Shown in pieces: positions 1-10,330 of a DNA stretch of 64,000 nucleotides. How positions within the stretch are numbered: position 1 is the stretch's first letter; each line of letters begins with the position of its first letter. Where the stretch lies: contig JADWQD010000003.1 in the NCBI GenBank assembly GCA_016110215.1, positions 868,001 to 932,000 on the forward strand. Reading direction: 5' to 3'. The translations under genes and the position numbers were made by a program. The stretch is from Capronia americana (lineage: Eukaryota; Ascomycota; Eurotiomycetes; Chaetothyriales; Herpotrichiellaceae). A model generated the notes under the pieces. The model saw nothing but the letters and a program-made list of their open reading frames with translations. It was not told the DNA's origin and did no database searches.

Positions 1-3000
1 CAGTACTTTCCAAAGCCGATTCTGGTTATGTGACCAACACTGCTACCTCGGTCAATGAGTTCGAGGAGACACCTCAGCTACCGGCAGTCTCGATACCTCC
101 GCCCCCGAGTCCCCTCGAGGCAGGCCAAAGCTTCCTATGTCCTTACTGCGCACTGCCTATAATAGTTGGCGATTCGAAGCCACTGATACACCGCCTCGAG
201 GCGAATTTGCTTTCCCTGTCGAACCGGCACACCGACGAGGAAATCCTCCAGTATGCTCGAGCTTCGCACAACATACGAGAGACCACGGTAATGGATGTAG
301 CTACCAGTGCAGACTGGGCCACACACGTCTTTGCTGACCTTGAGCCTTATCTATGCACAGCCGACCAGTGCTTACAAGGCGCGAAGACATATTCTACACA
401 AGAGGATTGGGTACAGCACGAGCTTTATGAACATCACATACCGAAGGTTTGGGCGTGTGAGGCGTGCGGTCAGGAATGGTCAGATCAGACACTTTTCAGC
501 GAGCACATCGCGTTGATGCATCATGTAGCGGCAGAACATGTGCAGGCCATCGCAGATTTAAGTGTGAAGCCCTCGGCCACCACTCCTGATCAACTGCAAT
601 GCCCGCTGTGTCGCCTCGATTGTGATTTGGAACTATACTTCAAGCACTTGGCAGATCACCTGCAACAGTTCGCTTTGATATCTGGCGACAGCGAGGTCCC
701 AGAATCACCACATCCGACCTCTTTGTCCTACCGAGGCGACCGATACTCCGACTTGGTACATTTCATCGAACAACAGTCCGAGATGTCACAACAGCAGCAG
801 ACCCCAAAGGAGGACTCATTGGCAACCCAGTTCTCAGACCTGTGGAATGATCGATTGGGCCCGCAGCCCGTGACTGGCCAGCCCTCCAAGCCTCAATCTA
901 GCCGTCCAAGATTGGATTCAAGAGGATCATCCTACACATATTTGCAGAGGGTTCGCGAACTCAAGGTCGAGGAAGCAGCGAGGAGCGCCGCCACTACTCC
1001 TCTTGCACAATGGAAGAGCGTCGAACCAACAGCTTCAGCCCATTCAGGCCAGGGGACGATATGCACGTTACAGCCCCCCTGGAATCCCGACTTTGTCGGC
1101 CGCATTGACGATCTTGCAAAGATTGATGATGGGATGAAGGAGAAGGGCCACATCACCGTTATCCGTGGACCGGGTGGCATGGGAAAATCTGCAATTGCAA
1201 CAGCCTACACCTGGAAATTCAAGAGCTGCTACTCATACATCTTCTGGGTTCCGGCGGAGACAGCCATGATATGCGCGGACTCGTTCTGCGAGATTGCTCT
1301 CAAGGTCATACCACACGCCGAAAGCATCGCGGAGGAGGAGAGGTTGGTAAACATGGGACGGGAGTTCCTCGAACAAACAACAGACCGATGGCTCCTTGTC
1401 TTCGACAACGTGGATGAAGCATTCGACCTCCGCAGATTCTTGCCAGCAGAGATGTCCAATACTCATGGCTGCGTGCTAATTACCACACGAAATAGAAACC
1501 TCGATGTCTCGCACCTATCCACCAAGGCCTCCACGATCGACTTGCACGCTCTGAAGCTGGAAGAGAGTCGTGAGCTGCTTCTCAAGTCGGCCAATCGGGG
1601 TGAGCCTGTCGAGGATATGAGAGCACATCCAGAGTACAAACTAGCCGGGGATATCGCCAAGCGAGCAGAAAAGCTTCCGCTCGCACTGTCGCTCATTGCT
1701 GGATTTGTTCTTGCCTCGGAGTGCCCGCTGGCATATTTCGTGGAACTGTGGAATGAAAGGCAGATGTCGCGCAATGCCCAAGAAGCTCCTTCCGATGCTG
1801 ACGACGCTATGGAGATGGTGTGGAACATTGGTCTGAGGGAGGTCAGTACGGATTCACGCCAATTGCTCAATATTTTGGCGTTCTTTGACAGCGACAACAT
1901 CCAAAAGGGATTGCTGGTGGGCCCGCATGAGGAGCCATCACTCGAAATGCTGCATTCGCACTCACCCAGGAGGTAAGAAGACCCAGATTCCGTGTGTCGA
2001 ATCTAACAAAGTGCAGATGGAGCCGTATGACGACCGAGCTATCGAAACGTCGTCTCATCACTATCAGAACTCATGACGGCGAGGAAGTCTTGAGCATTCA
2101 CCGCAAGCTACAGGCCAAGATCCTTGACGAGCTGAACCAGCCCGACAATGTTGCGGAACGCCAGAAAGTGTTTGAGAGGGTCTTCTTGTTGATCCGGGCC
2201 CGCTTCCCGCGTCCTTCGCCGATCCAAGTCCCCGAGCCCCACAAGTGGCCAGCATGCAGAAGGTATCTGGCTCACGTCTTGAGCATAAAGCGTCTATGGC
2301 AAACCGGACTCGTCGAAGTCCCACCGTCCGTCAAGTTGGCCGAGCTGATTTCTGACGCCGGCATCGATCTGTGGGAGAGATGCTTGACCACCGAGGGTCT
2401 GGAGCTTCTCAGATCTGCAGAAGCCATCCTCGACCAAGGCGGCTTCCAGGAAGATCGCCTGCGGGCCAATATTCATGTTGTGGTCTCGTTGCTTTTGCAA
2501 GACTCGGGAATAGCGAACCTCGCTGAGTGCCGAGATCGAATCACCAGAGTGATTACGATTCGAATACGACACCGCGAAGTATGCGATCCAGCGACCTACA
2601 CGAAGGACGACGACATCCTCCTAGGCAATGCATGGTCGGACTATGGCTGTGTTCTTCTGCAATACAATAATTACAAAGAAGCCGAACCAATCTTTGATAG
2701 GTGCCTAGAGAAATATCATGAGTGGGGTCCTCCAGAAGAGATCCCATACGAGTACGCAAAATACCACCATCACAAGGCATATTGTCTTATGTACCAAGGC
2801 AAGTTCGAAGGGGCAATTGCGATGGCTGAGCAAGGACTGCATTGGGTGCAGGTGGCTACGGGACAGTCGGCTGCCACCAATAGGTGGCGATTCGACCTTG
2901 CTTGTCTGGTGCTGCAAAGTGGTGACAAGCAACGTGCTCTGGAGCTGCACAAGGAGGTTTTAGAAGCCAGACTGAAACTGCATGGCAAATTCGGGCTGTT

Positions 3001-3549
3001 GACCTTCCAAAGCTATTATGCTGTTGGCGCTGCTCATCGATGGCTAGGTCAATTGATCGAGGCAGAGTGAGTTTCGACAATCCCGACAACGCTGGAGGAG
3101 TACTAATGTATGCTCGCAGACAGTACATGCGCAAGATCATCGAGATTGACCAGAGTCGGCCTGGAATCTGCACAGAAGCCGGCCTTGCGCAAACTCAGTT
3201 CCACCTCTCGGAGATCCTTCGACTTCGAGCAGAAGAAGCCAACGTTGGCGAAGAAGAACCGCGTCGGCCGAGCGAAGCCGTTTTCACGCTTCTCGAGGAA
3301 TCAGCCATCCTGGCTCAGAGGGCCCGGAAGGTACTATTGGAACCACATCCTCTCGGACCTTTGACAAAGGGTACAGGCGAACATGGAGGGCAACAGCTCG
3401 ACGCCACAGCATCGCTCACGGTGGGCCCGAATGGCATACCCAGGGAACACGAATTAGCATTGTTCGACCACCTTCAACCTGTCTTCGACGGCAGATTTAC
3501 TGGACTGCATCTTCTGCAATATCTTGGAGACAATGGCCTCAGATTGTGA
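1..3549 (+). CDS. NLR-like STAND ATPase: C2H2 fingers, NB-ARC, TPR (5' partial)
   Basis: Probable intracellular fungal NLR-type sensor/switch ATPase. The frame is open to the window edge (codon from base 3), so the true start lies upstream. Exons: <3-1972, 2017-3066, 3120-3549; the introns of 44 and 53 nt are GT-AG and preserve frame. Seen: Cys/His finger motifs at about nt 349-440, 450-525 and 595-677 (CPLC...H...H type). After a Gln-rich linker comes an NB-ARC module with FVGR near nt 1092, P-loop GPGGMGKS near 1168-1190, Walker B LLVFDNVD near 1391-1414 and a TTRN sensor. From about nt 2460 there are TPR-like helical pairs (LLQYNNYKEAEPIFDRCL; GDKQRALELHKEV). Known of the family: such proteins bind ATP, oligomerise through NB-ARC and recognise signals through repeats, in heterokaryon incompatibility or defence. 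The ligand is unknown. Its last 11 coding bases overlap the convergent transcription-factor gene. Confidence 0.88.
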
Positions 3550-5158
3550 CATCCTGCCAGTACGACCGAACAGATTTTGTCATCTCGCGTGTCCACAGGA
3601 ACTTCGTGCCAAGTGACAGAACCGTCTCCACAGCGCGAAACTCTGGATACCTGAGCTGCAACTGGAGCATGGAAGGTTGTTTGTCAAGCGGAACTTGGCT
3701 CCCCGCGCATGACAAGTCGATTGCCAAAATCCACATCCACTGGGAGCATGCCTCTTCAGCCATGGTCGTCGACTGATACAACATCAGTCTCTTCGTCAGA
3801 TCTGGGATTGGACCACCAGGCCCTGTCGGAAAAGCTCTGGGCGCGAAAGCACCATAGATATAATATATCATCGACATGGTCAGTAATCTCTCCAGCGGGT
3901 GGTATTTGTCGTCATACTGTCCGAGACAAGGACATGCTTCGCAGAAATCGTCGAATGCCTTCTTTTGCGTGCGGGACTCACGAAGAATTTCGGCACGCTC
4001 ACGGGCGCTTAGCCGGCTGAAATGCGTCGCCCGTGTGAGGATCGGTAGAATGTCATAGGAGAGTGCTCTTTGGAGGAACAAATCGCGGAATCCGATGGGC
4101 AAACTCTGTATCAGGTGCATTGACGACGGATTGGAGGGATAGATGGGATCATGGACTCGTCGCTGCCCAGGGAACATTGTCTTGCCGGTTTCCCACATCC
4201 AGAATGTGTCGAATTGCATGGCACTGGCTTTGAAGACGCTTCCAGCCTCAAAGCTCGCGAGCCCGCCTTTCTGTGACGTGACGGTTGATATCGTCTTCTT
4301 GTGCACAGCGCTGACACTTGTCGCTTGGAACCGGCCCTCCAGAACTGCCAGCAGAAGGATAGCGCACAAGACCGTGTCGGGGATTGTATTTTCCGACTCT
4401 GCCTCACACTCGGCCCTGGCCAGTCCAGCCCGCAGTTTTGCAATCGCCCGGCCTTTGCGCCGGAGCACTGCCACAGAAGGCGACAAGCGCGTTGAGCCCA
4501 GCGAGTCCCTCATTGACTGCAACACGCAGAGCATGATGTCGTAGAAACTCTCCTGGGCCACTATCTCCAGCATGCCCGCGGCCATGTTGGTGACGTTGAA
4601 GACCCAAGCCACTGACTCGTTTATTGGGCCTATGTCGTGGGCGAAAAAGTCGATGAGCGCCCCGTCCTTGGGTTCGCCGGCAGGTGTACATAGGAAGGGA
4701 TCCCTCCGGAGGCTTCGAAGGCACCGGTCGAGAGGGGTGATCACACTACAGTTCGATGTCGTCCGGGGAAAGTCGAGTGCCAGCGCTTCGTCTGGCCGCG
4801 TCATTTTCGCGACAGGATTGGTAGCAGACGGTGTAGACTGTCCGTCCTCCCTTGAAGTTGAGTGGTCCGAATAATCTTCATCAAAACATCCATATCCATG
4901 CCCATGTTCATGTCCAGATTTGGACGACATTTCCGACAAAATGGTAGGCCCTCGCGGTCTCACCTGTTGTGCTGTTTTCCTAGCTTGACGGGCGTGATGG
5001 TCCGAGTCCGCTGTCGCCGCCGCCACCGCGTGCCGCGATTTCGAACCACTTCTTTGCAGGCGGTGGGCGAGATTCCTGGGCTTGACCTTGGGCCGGGACT
5101 GAGAAGGGAAGACTCGGATGAATGTATATTCATGGGATAGCGACGTCGACATTGTCAT
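3539..5158 (-). CDS. Fungal transcription factor, Fungal_trans_2-like, no zinc cluster
   Basis: Single-exon ORF. I prefer the ATG at 5158 (539 aa, MTMSTSLSHEYTF). The frame stays open to an ATG at 5281, but those 41 residues are a Ser-Leu-Thr-His run encoded by a (GTGA)n microsatellite. The N-terminus has the pattern of a large ascomycete regulator family: an aromatic/hydrophobic strand (EYTFIRVF) followed by a basic stretch (RPKVKPRNLAHRLQR). A long helical middle/C-terminal region follows (DRCLRSLRRDPF, DFFAHDIGPINESVAWVF, later a YYIYGAFAPR segment). No CX2CX6C zinc cluster is present, so DNA binding would need the basic stretch or a partner. The 3' end is antisense to the end of the NLR gene. 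The target is unknown. Confidence 0.75.
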   Translation of the reverse strand: MTMSTSLSHEYTFIRVFPSQSRPKVKPRNLAHRLQRSGSKSRHAVAAATADSDHHARQARKTAQQVRPRGPTILSEMSSKSGHEHGHGYGCFDEDYSDHSTSREDGQSTPSATNPVAKMTRPDEALALDFPRTTSNCSVITPLDRCLRSLRRDPFLCTPAGEPKDGALIDFFAHDIGPINESVAWVFNVTNMAAGMLEIVAQESFYDIMLCVLQSMRDSLGSTRLSPSVAVLRRKGRAIAKLRAGLARAECEAESENTIPDTVLCAILLLAVLEGRFQATSVSAVHKKTISTVTSQKGGLASFEAGSVFKASAMQFDTFWMWETGKTMFPGQRRVHDPIYPSNPSSMHLIQSLPIGFRDLFLQRALSYDILPILTRATHFSRLSARERAEILRESRTQKKAFDDFCEACPCLGQYDDKYHPLERLLTMSMIYYIYGAFAPRAFPTGPGGPIPDLTKRLMLYQSTTMAEEACSQWMWILAIDLSCAGSQVPLDKQPSMLQLQLRYPEFRAVETVLSLGTKFLWTREMTKSVRSYWQDVTI

Positions 5159-5198
5159 AGGTGTTGCTCCGTGTATATGGGTATCGTGAGTGTGAGCG

Positions 5199-5236
5199 TG
5201 AGTGAGTGAGTGAGTGAGTGAGTGAGTGAGTGAGTG
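5199..5236. repeat. (GTGA)n microsatellite
   Basis: About nine nearly perfect GTGA/GAGT tetranucleotides. It lies just upstream of the preferred start of the regulator on the minus strand, in its 5' UTR or in an N-terminal extension where it would encode Ser-Leu-Thr-His repeats. Length variation here would shift the frame of any extension starting at 5281. Confidence 0.95.
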
Positions 5237-5292
5237 TGAGTGTGATGCAGATTGCTTGTGACTTGACTTTGACTTGACCAATTATGACTTGA

Positions 5293-5329
5293 TTTGACGT
5301 TTGACGTTTGACGTTTGACGTTTGACGTT
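5293..5329. promoter_or_regulatory. Five tandem TTTGACG repeats containing TGACGT cores
   Basis: Five 7-bp units (TTTGACG) in perfect tandem. Each junction creates TGACGT, the half-site of the CRE/ATF element bound by bZIP factors. The block lies about 135-170 bp upstream of the preferred ATG (5158) of the minus-strand regulator. The repeat is seen directly; bZIP binding is inferred. Confidence 0.5.
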
Positions 5330-5810
5330 ACTGATGAATCCGACAGGCTACAGGCAGTACAGTACATACAACGGAATAAGACGCTCCCTCCTGTAGCTGA
5401 CTGAATGAAAGTGTCAAAGTGATGTCAAAGTGTCGTTTTGGCCAAGAAGACTCTCATAAGGTATATAACAATATCTCGGCTGTTCGTCGTCGTTCACCAC
5501 GTAAGTGGGTTGGTGTATCAAAGACCAATGATATGTATGAATTAGGATATGTATGTATCAGTGTGAAGTAAGTACTCCGTGATTAAGGTCAACAATACAA
5601 CAGCGCGTGAATAGGACGGAAGTTTTGTAGGGACGACGTGGGTGCACTCTACTGTCACTCCAGTGTATTATGTACTCTGTCGTGTCCGTATATCTCGAAT
5701 AATGGATGGATGGACGGATGGATGGAATGGCACGCCTGATGCTTGGCTGGGTGGGTGAACCACTCACTGCACGGGCGCCGAGGACAGGCAAGAAGATATT
5801 TATTACCTTT

Positions 5811-7757
5811 CTATCGAGCCGGACCGTTCACTTCTTCCAATGAAATTATAACATCGACGGTTCTGGACTGCCCGCCATTACCATCATCGCGGTCACTCCT
5901 GTCAGCATTAACGATCATGTCGCCGAGTTCTTCCCAATCATCGTCACCATCACCGACACGGCCCATGTTCTTCCTATCCTTAATACTCTCCTCCAGGCCA
6001 AATTCTGTGTTGTTCTCCGTCCGCATCGGGACCTCTTGTTCTAGCAACACCAGAAACAGGCCAAGGCCGGCAAAAGCCACCAAGGCATAGAAGACGACGT
6101 GAATGGCGTTTTCGAAGATGGCGATAACTTGTTCTCGGACCACGCCATCCGACGGCTCCAAGGAGTCGAGAAAGGCTTTCGTGGCGAGTTGGTAGGCCTG
6201 ACTATCGGCAAGGCGTGCGGTCAAAGTTGGGTTCGTGGCAAAAGCGGCCGATTCCCTGCTCGTAACTTGATGCCTTACAACATTGTTGAAGATAGCTGAC
6301 GGAATGGTGACGCCCCAGATGGCGCCAAACCCACGCGCGAAGCTGTAGATGCCCGCAGAAGTCGCGGCATGGCGCTCCTCGAGCGGCGCTTGCAGTGCTG
6401 GCAGTAGTGAGATGGATAGCGAGCCTAGACCAGCGGCGCCCAAGATCTCGAAGCATGCCCACGCTGCGGCTGAGGAATGACGGTCCAGAGTACTGCACAG
6501 ACCAATAGCGACAAGCATGGCCGACCAGCCGAAAATATGGATCGGTCGATACTTGCCTACCTTAGATAGCAGGATACCTGAAACAATCGCACAGGGAATC
6601 ACCGCGGCCGAGATGGGAGCGAGAGCAATCCCGGAGTCCAGGGGGGATTTCGCAAGCACGCCCTGGAAGTAAACAGGTAAGAAGTAGAAGGTGCCGTACA
6701 TAGTTATCGAGTTGACCAGGGTCATCGCAAGGACGGCTGACGAAGTGCGATTGGAAACGAGAGCGCGCGGGAACGATGGCTCTGGAGCAAGTCGAGGAGT
6801 CCACTCAAAGGCGACAAAGGCCAAGAGGCCCAATAGACCAAGGACGAGGGGTACGAGGATCTGGGCGCTGTTCCACCGATATACAGGTCCGCCCCAGGTC
6901 AGAGCCAATAGCACGGTGACGACGGCGCCGATAAAGATGGCGTTGCCCCCGAAATCAATCCGCTTGACCTTGGACCAAAAGGTCTGGTCACGTTTGTGCT
7001 TGACGCGAAGGAAGAAGAAAAACATCACGAGGGCAACGCCGCCGAGGATGCCATTGAGATAGAAGACCCAGGGCCAGCCTAGCTTCACAACGATCAGCCC
7101 GCCCAGGAAGGGCCCTCCAACGTAGCCGACGGTAGTGCCTATCGACACATACGACAGATACTTGGCGCGGTCGCGCAGCGGCACCAAGTCCAGAATGACG
7201 GTCTCGGTCAGGGTGTCGACCCCGCCGCTGCCCACGCCTTGAATGGCGCGGGCAATGATGAGCATGGTCATCGATTTGCTGGCACCGCCAAGAACGCAGC
7301 CGAGAACAAACAGCGAGACCGCACCCAGCAGCAGTGTCCGGCGGCCAAAGATGTCGCTTACCTGGGCATACAGCGGGAGGACTGCAATGGAAGCCAGGAA
7401 GAAGGCGTTCGGCACCCACAGGTACAGGTTATTGCCACCGCCTAAGGCTGCAGCGATTGTGGGCAAAGCGTTGACCACAATCGTGCCTTCGACAGAGCCG
7501 CAGAGGGAGATGGCCGAAATGGACAGCATGACGAGCCAGAAGCGCCGAGTTGGCTTGAAGGGCTTCGTTTCGCCGGAGGGGGAAGGGGTGTCGTCGTTTT
7601 CAGGTGGCGCCGACCGGGCATCATCAAGGCCAACTTCCCTTGGGAAAATGCGCTGGTGTTGCAGTTGCTGTGCGTTGATGGAATTGTTCTGTTCGATGGT
7701 TGTGCTGACTCTGCTACTACGGGCTGATGGGTCCATGGTGACAGTCGTGGTAGCCAT
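5811..7757 (-). CDS. MFS multidrug transporter, DHA2-like (14 TMS)
   Basis: Plasma- or vacuolar-membrane H+ antiporter of the drug-exporter type. The ORF is open to 7952, but ATG 7757 (MATTTVTMDPSARS) is chosen because the upstream part does not resemble a transporter N-terminus; this gives 648 aa without introns. Seen: a hydrophilic N-tail of about 85 residues, TM1 starting RFWLVMLSISAISLCGSVEGTIV, motif A-like DIFGRRTLLLG, motif C-like GYVGGPFLGG, and about 14 hydrophobic segments in all. An acidic tail rich in Asp and Gly (GDGDDDWEELGD) follows. It is divergently arranged with the alcohol dehydrogenase at 8747, sharing a 989-bp promoter. Known for the family: efflux of azoles, toxins or siderophores. 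The substrate here is unknown. Confidence 0.9.
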   Translation of the reverse strand: MATTTVTMDPSARSSRVSTTIEQNNSINAQQLQHQRIFPREVGLDDARSAPPENDDTPSPSGETKPFKPTRRFWLVMLSISAISLCGSVEGTIVVNALPTIAAALGGGNNLYLWVPNAFFLASIAVLPLYAQVSDIFGRRTLLLGAVSLFVLGCVLGGASKSMTMLIIARAIQGVGSGGVDTLTETVILDLVPLRDRAKYLSYVSIGTTVGYVGGPFLGGLIVVKLGWPWVFYLNGILGGVALVMFFFFLRVKHKRDQTFWSKVKRIDFGGNAIFIGAVVTVLLALTWGGPVYRWNSAQILVPLVLGLLGLLAFVAFEWTPRLAPEPSFPRALVSNRTSSAVLAMTLVNSITMYGTFYFLPVYFQGVLAKSPLDSGIALAPISAAVIPCAIVSGILLSKVGKYRPIHIFGWSAMLVAIGLCSTLDRHSSAAAWACFEILGAAGLGSLSISLLPALQAPLEERHAATSAGIYSFARGFGAIWGVTIPSAIFNNVVRHQVTSRESAAFATNPTLTARLADSQAYQLATKAFLDSLEPSDGVVREQVIAIFENAIHVVFYALVAFAGLGLFLVLLEQEVPMRTENNTEFGLEESIKDRKNMGRVGDGDDDWEELGDMIVNADRSDRDDGNGGQSRTVDVIISLEEVNGPAR

Positions 7758-8746
7758 ATTGGATGACAAGAGAAATCGGACTCGTTCTGATGGGAGAGAG
7801 TCGACGCGAAGGTCGAGGAATGTCCCTCTATCGTCAGCAAGCACAGTGGCAGCAATGAGCAATGCGACTTGTGCCAACTTCTCGATCGAGTGGCGAACGA
7901 GATGAGATGTATCAGGGACGGTTGCGGGTGCTCGAGCAGGAGGTTGGAGCACTAGAGCATCATTCGTGACCTATAATTTTAATATCGAGGACTCCGTGAT
8001 CGACGCCCCTGAGGCCCTGCAGTAGCTGCCGCGGCAAGTTGTTCGCTTCCATCACGACCAAGGATCAGCCCGTGATCTTCTCACAAAATAAATGCAAGGT
8101 GCAACCAGAAACAACCAGCATCGACGGTCTCTCCTCAGGAGAGCCAGAGAGAAAATTGCACGTACTTACTGGATGTAACGTTGTAGAGTTCGATCCTGTT
8201 TCTTCTTTGTCTTGCTGATATATTTTCACATATCAGCTTGTGCCTGCTCGACCTGCTCCTTTGTAGTCGCAAAGAACGGCCCGTAGTTATGCAGGCACAA
8301 ACCATTCAAAGATCGAGCGCAGTTCAGCGCCTTCTGTCGTGCATTGTGCCACTAGCTTCCGATTCGGGAAGGCATGGACGAAAGTACTCGGCAATGGCGT
8401 GGAGGCTCTGGAGGCGGCGATATTAAACATCGCGAGATGTGCCTGCCAAGCACCAGCATTCGTTCCCCTCCCTCGGCAGCATCAAGACCCACCACCGGTT
8501 CCTCGTTACCTTGATGCCCCTCTCTATGCTATGTTGGCAGATATCTCTCGAACAATCATAGAATATCGCGGTAAAACACATGCGATGATATCAATCCGCG
8601 GCTTTTGGTCGAGTAGTATTACGAACGGGAATTTATCTTGAGGGGAAGCCGACATCGCTTTGGGGATCCCTTGGTCCGCAGAAGGTGCAAATCGCAAGAC
8701 CACAGGCCAGGCAATCGAGGATCAAGCTGTCGCGACCGCCTTTAAT
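7758..8746. promoter_or_regulatory. Shared divergent promoter region (MFS / alcohol dehydrogenase)
   Basis: 989 bp between two divergently transcribed starts. It holds only short overlapping ORFs without recognisable domains, and no RNA gene. The arrangement would allow common control of the exporter and the dehydrogenase; this is inference. Confidence 0.45.
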
Positions 8747-9975
8747 ATGATTACCGACGCAATCGTGGTGTCCACGCCGGGGGCACCATTCAAATACCAG
8801 CAAGTCGAGCTCAATGACGAGCTGCGACCAGATGAAGCGCTCGTGCGTATCAAAGCTACCGGCGTGTGCCATACAGATCTGAACTTCTCAAAGGAAGCTT
8901 CCATGCCAGACTTGTTTCCAGGCGTTCTTGGTCACGAAGGTGCGGGCATTGTTGAACGTGTCGGCTCGGAAGTGTCCAAAGTGACGCCAGGGGACCACGT
9001 CATCGTCGTCTTTTCCTGCTGTGGAGAATGCAAATACTGCGAACGCAAGCAGTCGTCATACTGCGACCTTTGGTTTCAGTACAATTTCGGTATCGGAAGG
9101 CTCGACGGGTCGAAAGTGTTTTCCAATCCAAAGGATGGCAAACGAATCACAAGTCATTTTTTCGGACAGAGCAGCTTTGCAAGGCATATCCTGGTGTCGC
9201 AGAACGGGTTGGTCAAGGTCGACAAGGGTATCCCATTCGAGAGGCTGGCGCCACTGGGATGTGGAGTGATGACAGGGGCCGGAGGTAAGGTCTCTCACAG
9301 TCCTTTGAGACAGTCGGAAAATGTGCTCACCTCTTAGCCATGCTCAACGTCGTCAGTCCGAGCCCGGACGAGGCCGTGGTCGTCGTGGGCGCCGGGGCCG
9401 TTGGATTATCTGCAATAATGGCACTGAAGACACTCGACAAGCCCCCGAAGAAAATCATTGCTGTTGATATAGTTCCCGCGCGCCTTGAATTGGCCCGATC
9501 CTTTGGTGCAACTCACGGTGTCAACTCCAAAGTTCGGCCTGAGCTGATGAAAGTGCTCATGGACATAACTGACGGGCGAGGCGTCGACGGGGCCATCGAC
9601 ACAACGGGGAGACCAGCGGTTGTCAAGGAACTGATTCACAGTGCTGCACGCAAAGGAAAGGTTGTCACAGTTGGTGTTGGCGATGTATGTTTCGTCACTC
9701 GTCGCTGAGTATTGCATTGCTGACTGCGTGTTTAGCTCTCGGCCGAGGCTTCGGCCAATATCTTCGAAATGGTGAATGCAGGGTGCAGCTACGTTGGCTG
9801 CAATCAAGGGGATTGCTACCCTCAAGAATTCCTGCCAGAGTTGTTGAAAGCAAATGAACAGGACAGGTTCCCGTATCATCAGCTCATCAAGACCTACTCT
9901 GCCAAGGACATTGAACAGGCGGCACACGACATACATAGCGGCAAGACGGTCAAGGCGGTGTTGCTTTGGGATTGA
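8747..9975 (+). CDS. Zinc-dependent alcohol dehydrogenase (MDR), aryl-alcohol type
   Basis: NAD(P)-dependent oxidation of an alcohol, probably aromatic or allylic, in the cytosol. Exons 8747-9284, 9338-9684, 9736-9975 (introns 53 and 51 nt) give 374 aa. ATG 8747 starts MITDAIVV; the frame upstream opens only with a TTG. Seen: catalytic zinc ligands C41 (GVCHTD), H63 (GHEG) and C172 (PLGCGVMTGAG); structural-zinc cysteines C92, C95, C98 and C106; Rossmann motif GAGAVG at 197-202; a family-like C-terminus (ALLWD). The first intron splits the GAGA codon. Length is normal for the family (about 370). It is divergent from the MFS exporter. The exact substrate cannot be read from sequence; benzyl/aryl-alcohol dehydrogenases are the closest pattern. 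Confidence 0.92.
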
Positions 9976-10330
9976 GGTCACAATGGCCACATGCCGAGTG
10001 TCCTCTCATCTGTTCGATTTGCGGGATTGAAAGCGTAGTCTGTTCAGGCGAGGCAAGGATGAGACAGAAACGGTTCGCCACCGTCTTACCAAGCAGCGAC
10101 AAGGCTGATGCCCAGCCTCGGCGCGGGGAAAATGATGGCGCGGACTTTGGCTTCCTGAACGTTCCAGCTGAGGCTCGTCCTTCTTCACATCAGCCTCATT
10201 TTGTACGCCCGTCGTCGGTGACGAAGCGCCCCTGCCTACGCGGTGGCGGCCCTGCGATACTACTGTATCTCCCTAGACTAATTGCTTCGTGTTATTGCCT
10301 CTTATATATCGTATCATTACCTCGCCCAGC
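9976..10330. other. Intergenic (355 bp)
   Basis: Lies between two plus-strand genes and acts as promoter and 5' leader of the AN1-finger gene. Nothing recognisable was seen in it. Confidence 0.6.

Larger units (their letters stand above)
5159..5810. other. Intergenic, upstream of regulator and downstream of MFS gene
   Basis: The 652 bp between two minus-strand genes hold the GTGA microsatellite, the TTTGACG array and short GGAT repeats near 5700-5725. No convincing ORF or RNA gene was seen. Confidence 0.7.

Noticed and set aside
7243..7905. 220-codon plus-strand ORF
   Set aside because: It is antisense to the first third of the MFS transporter, and its composition is that of an antisense shadow.
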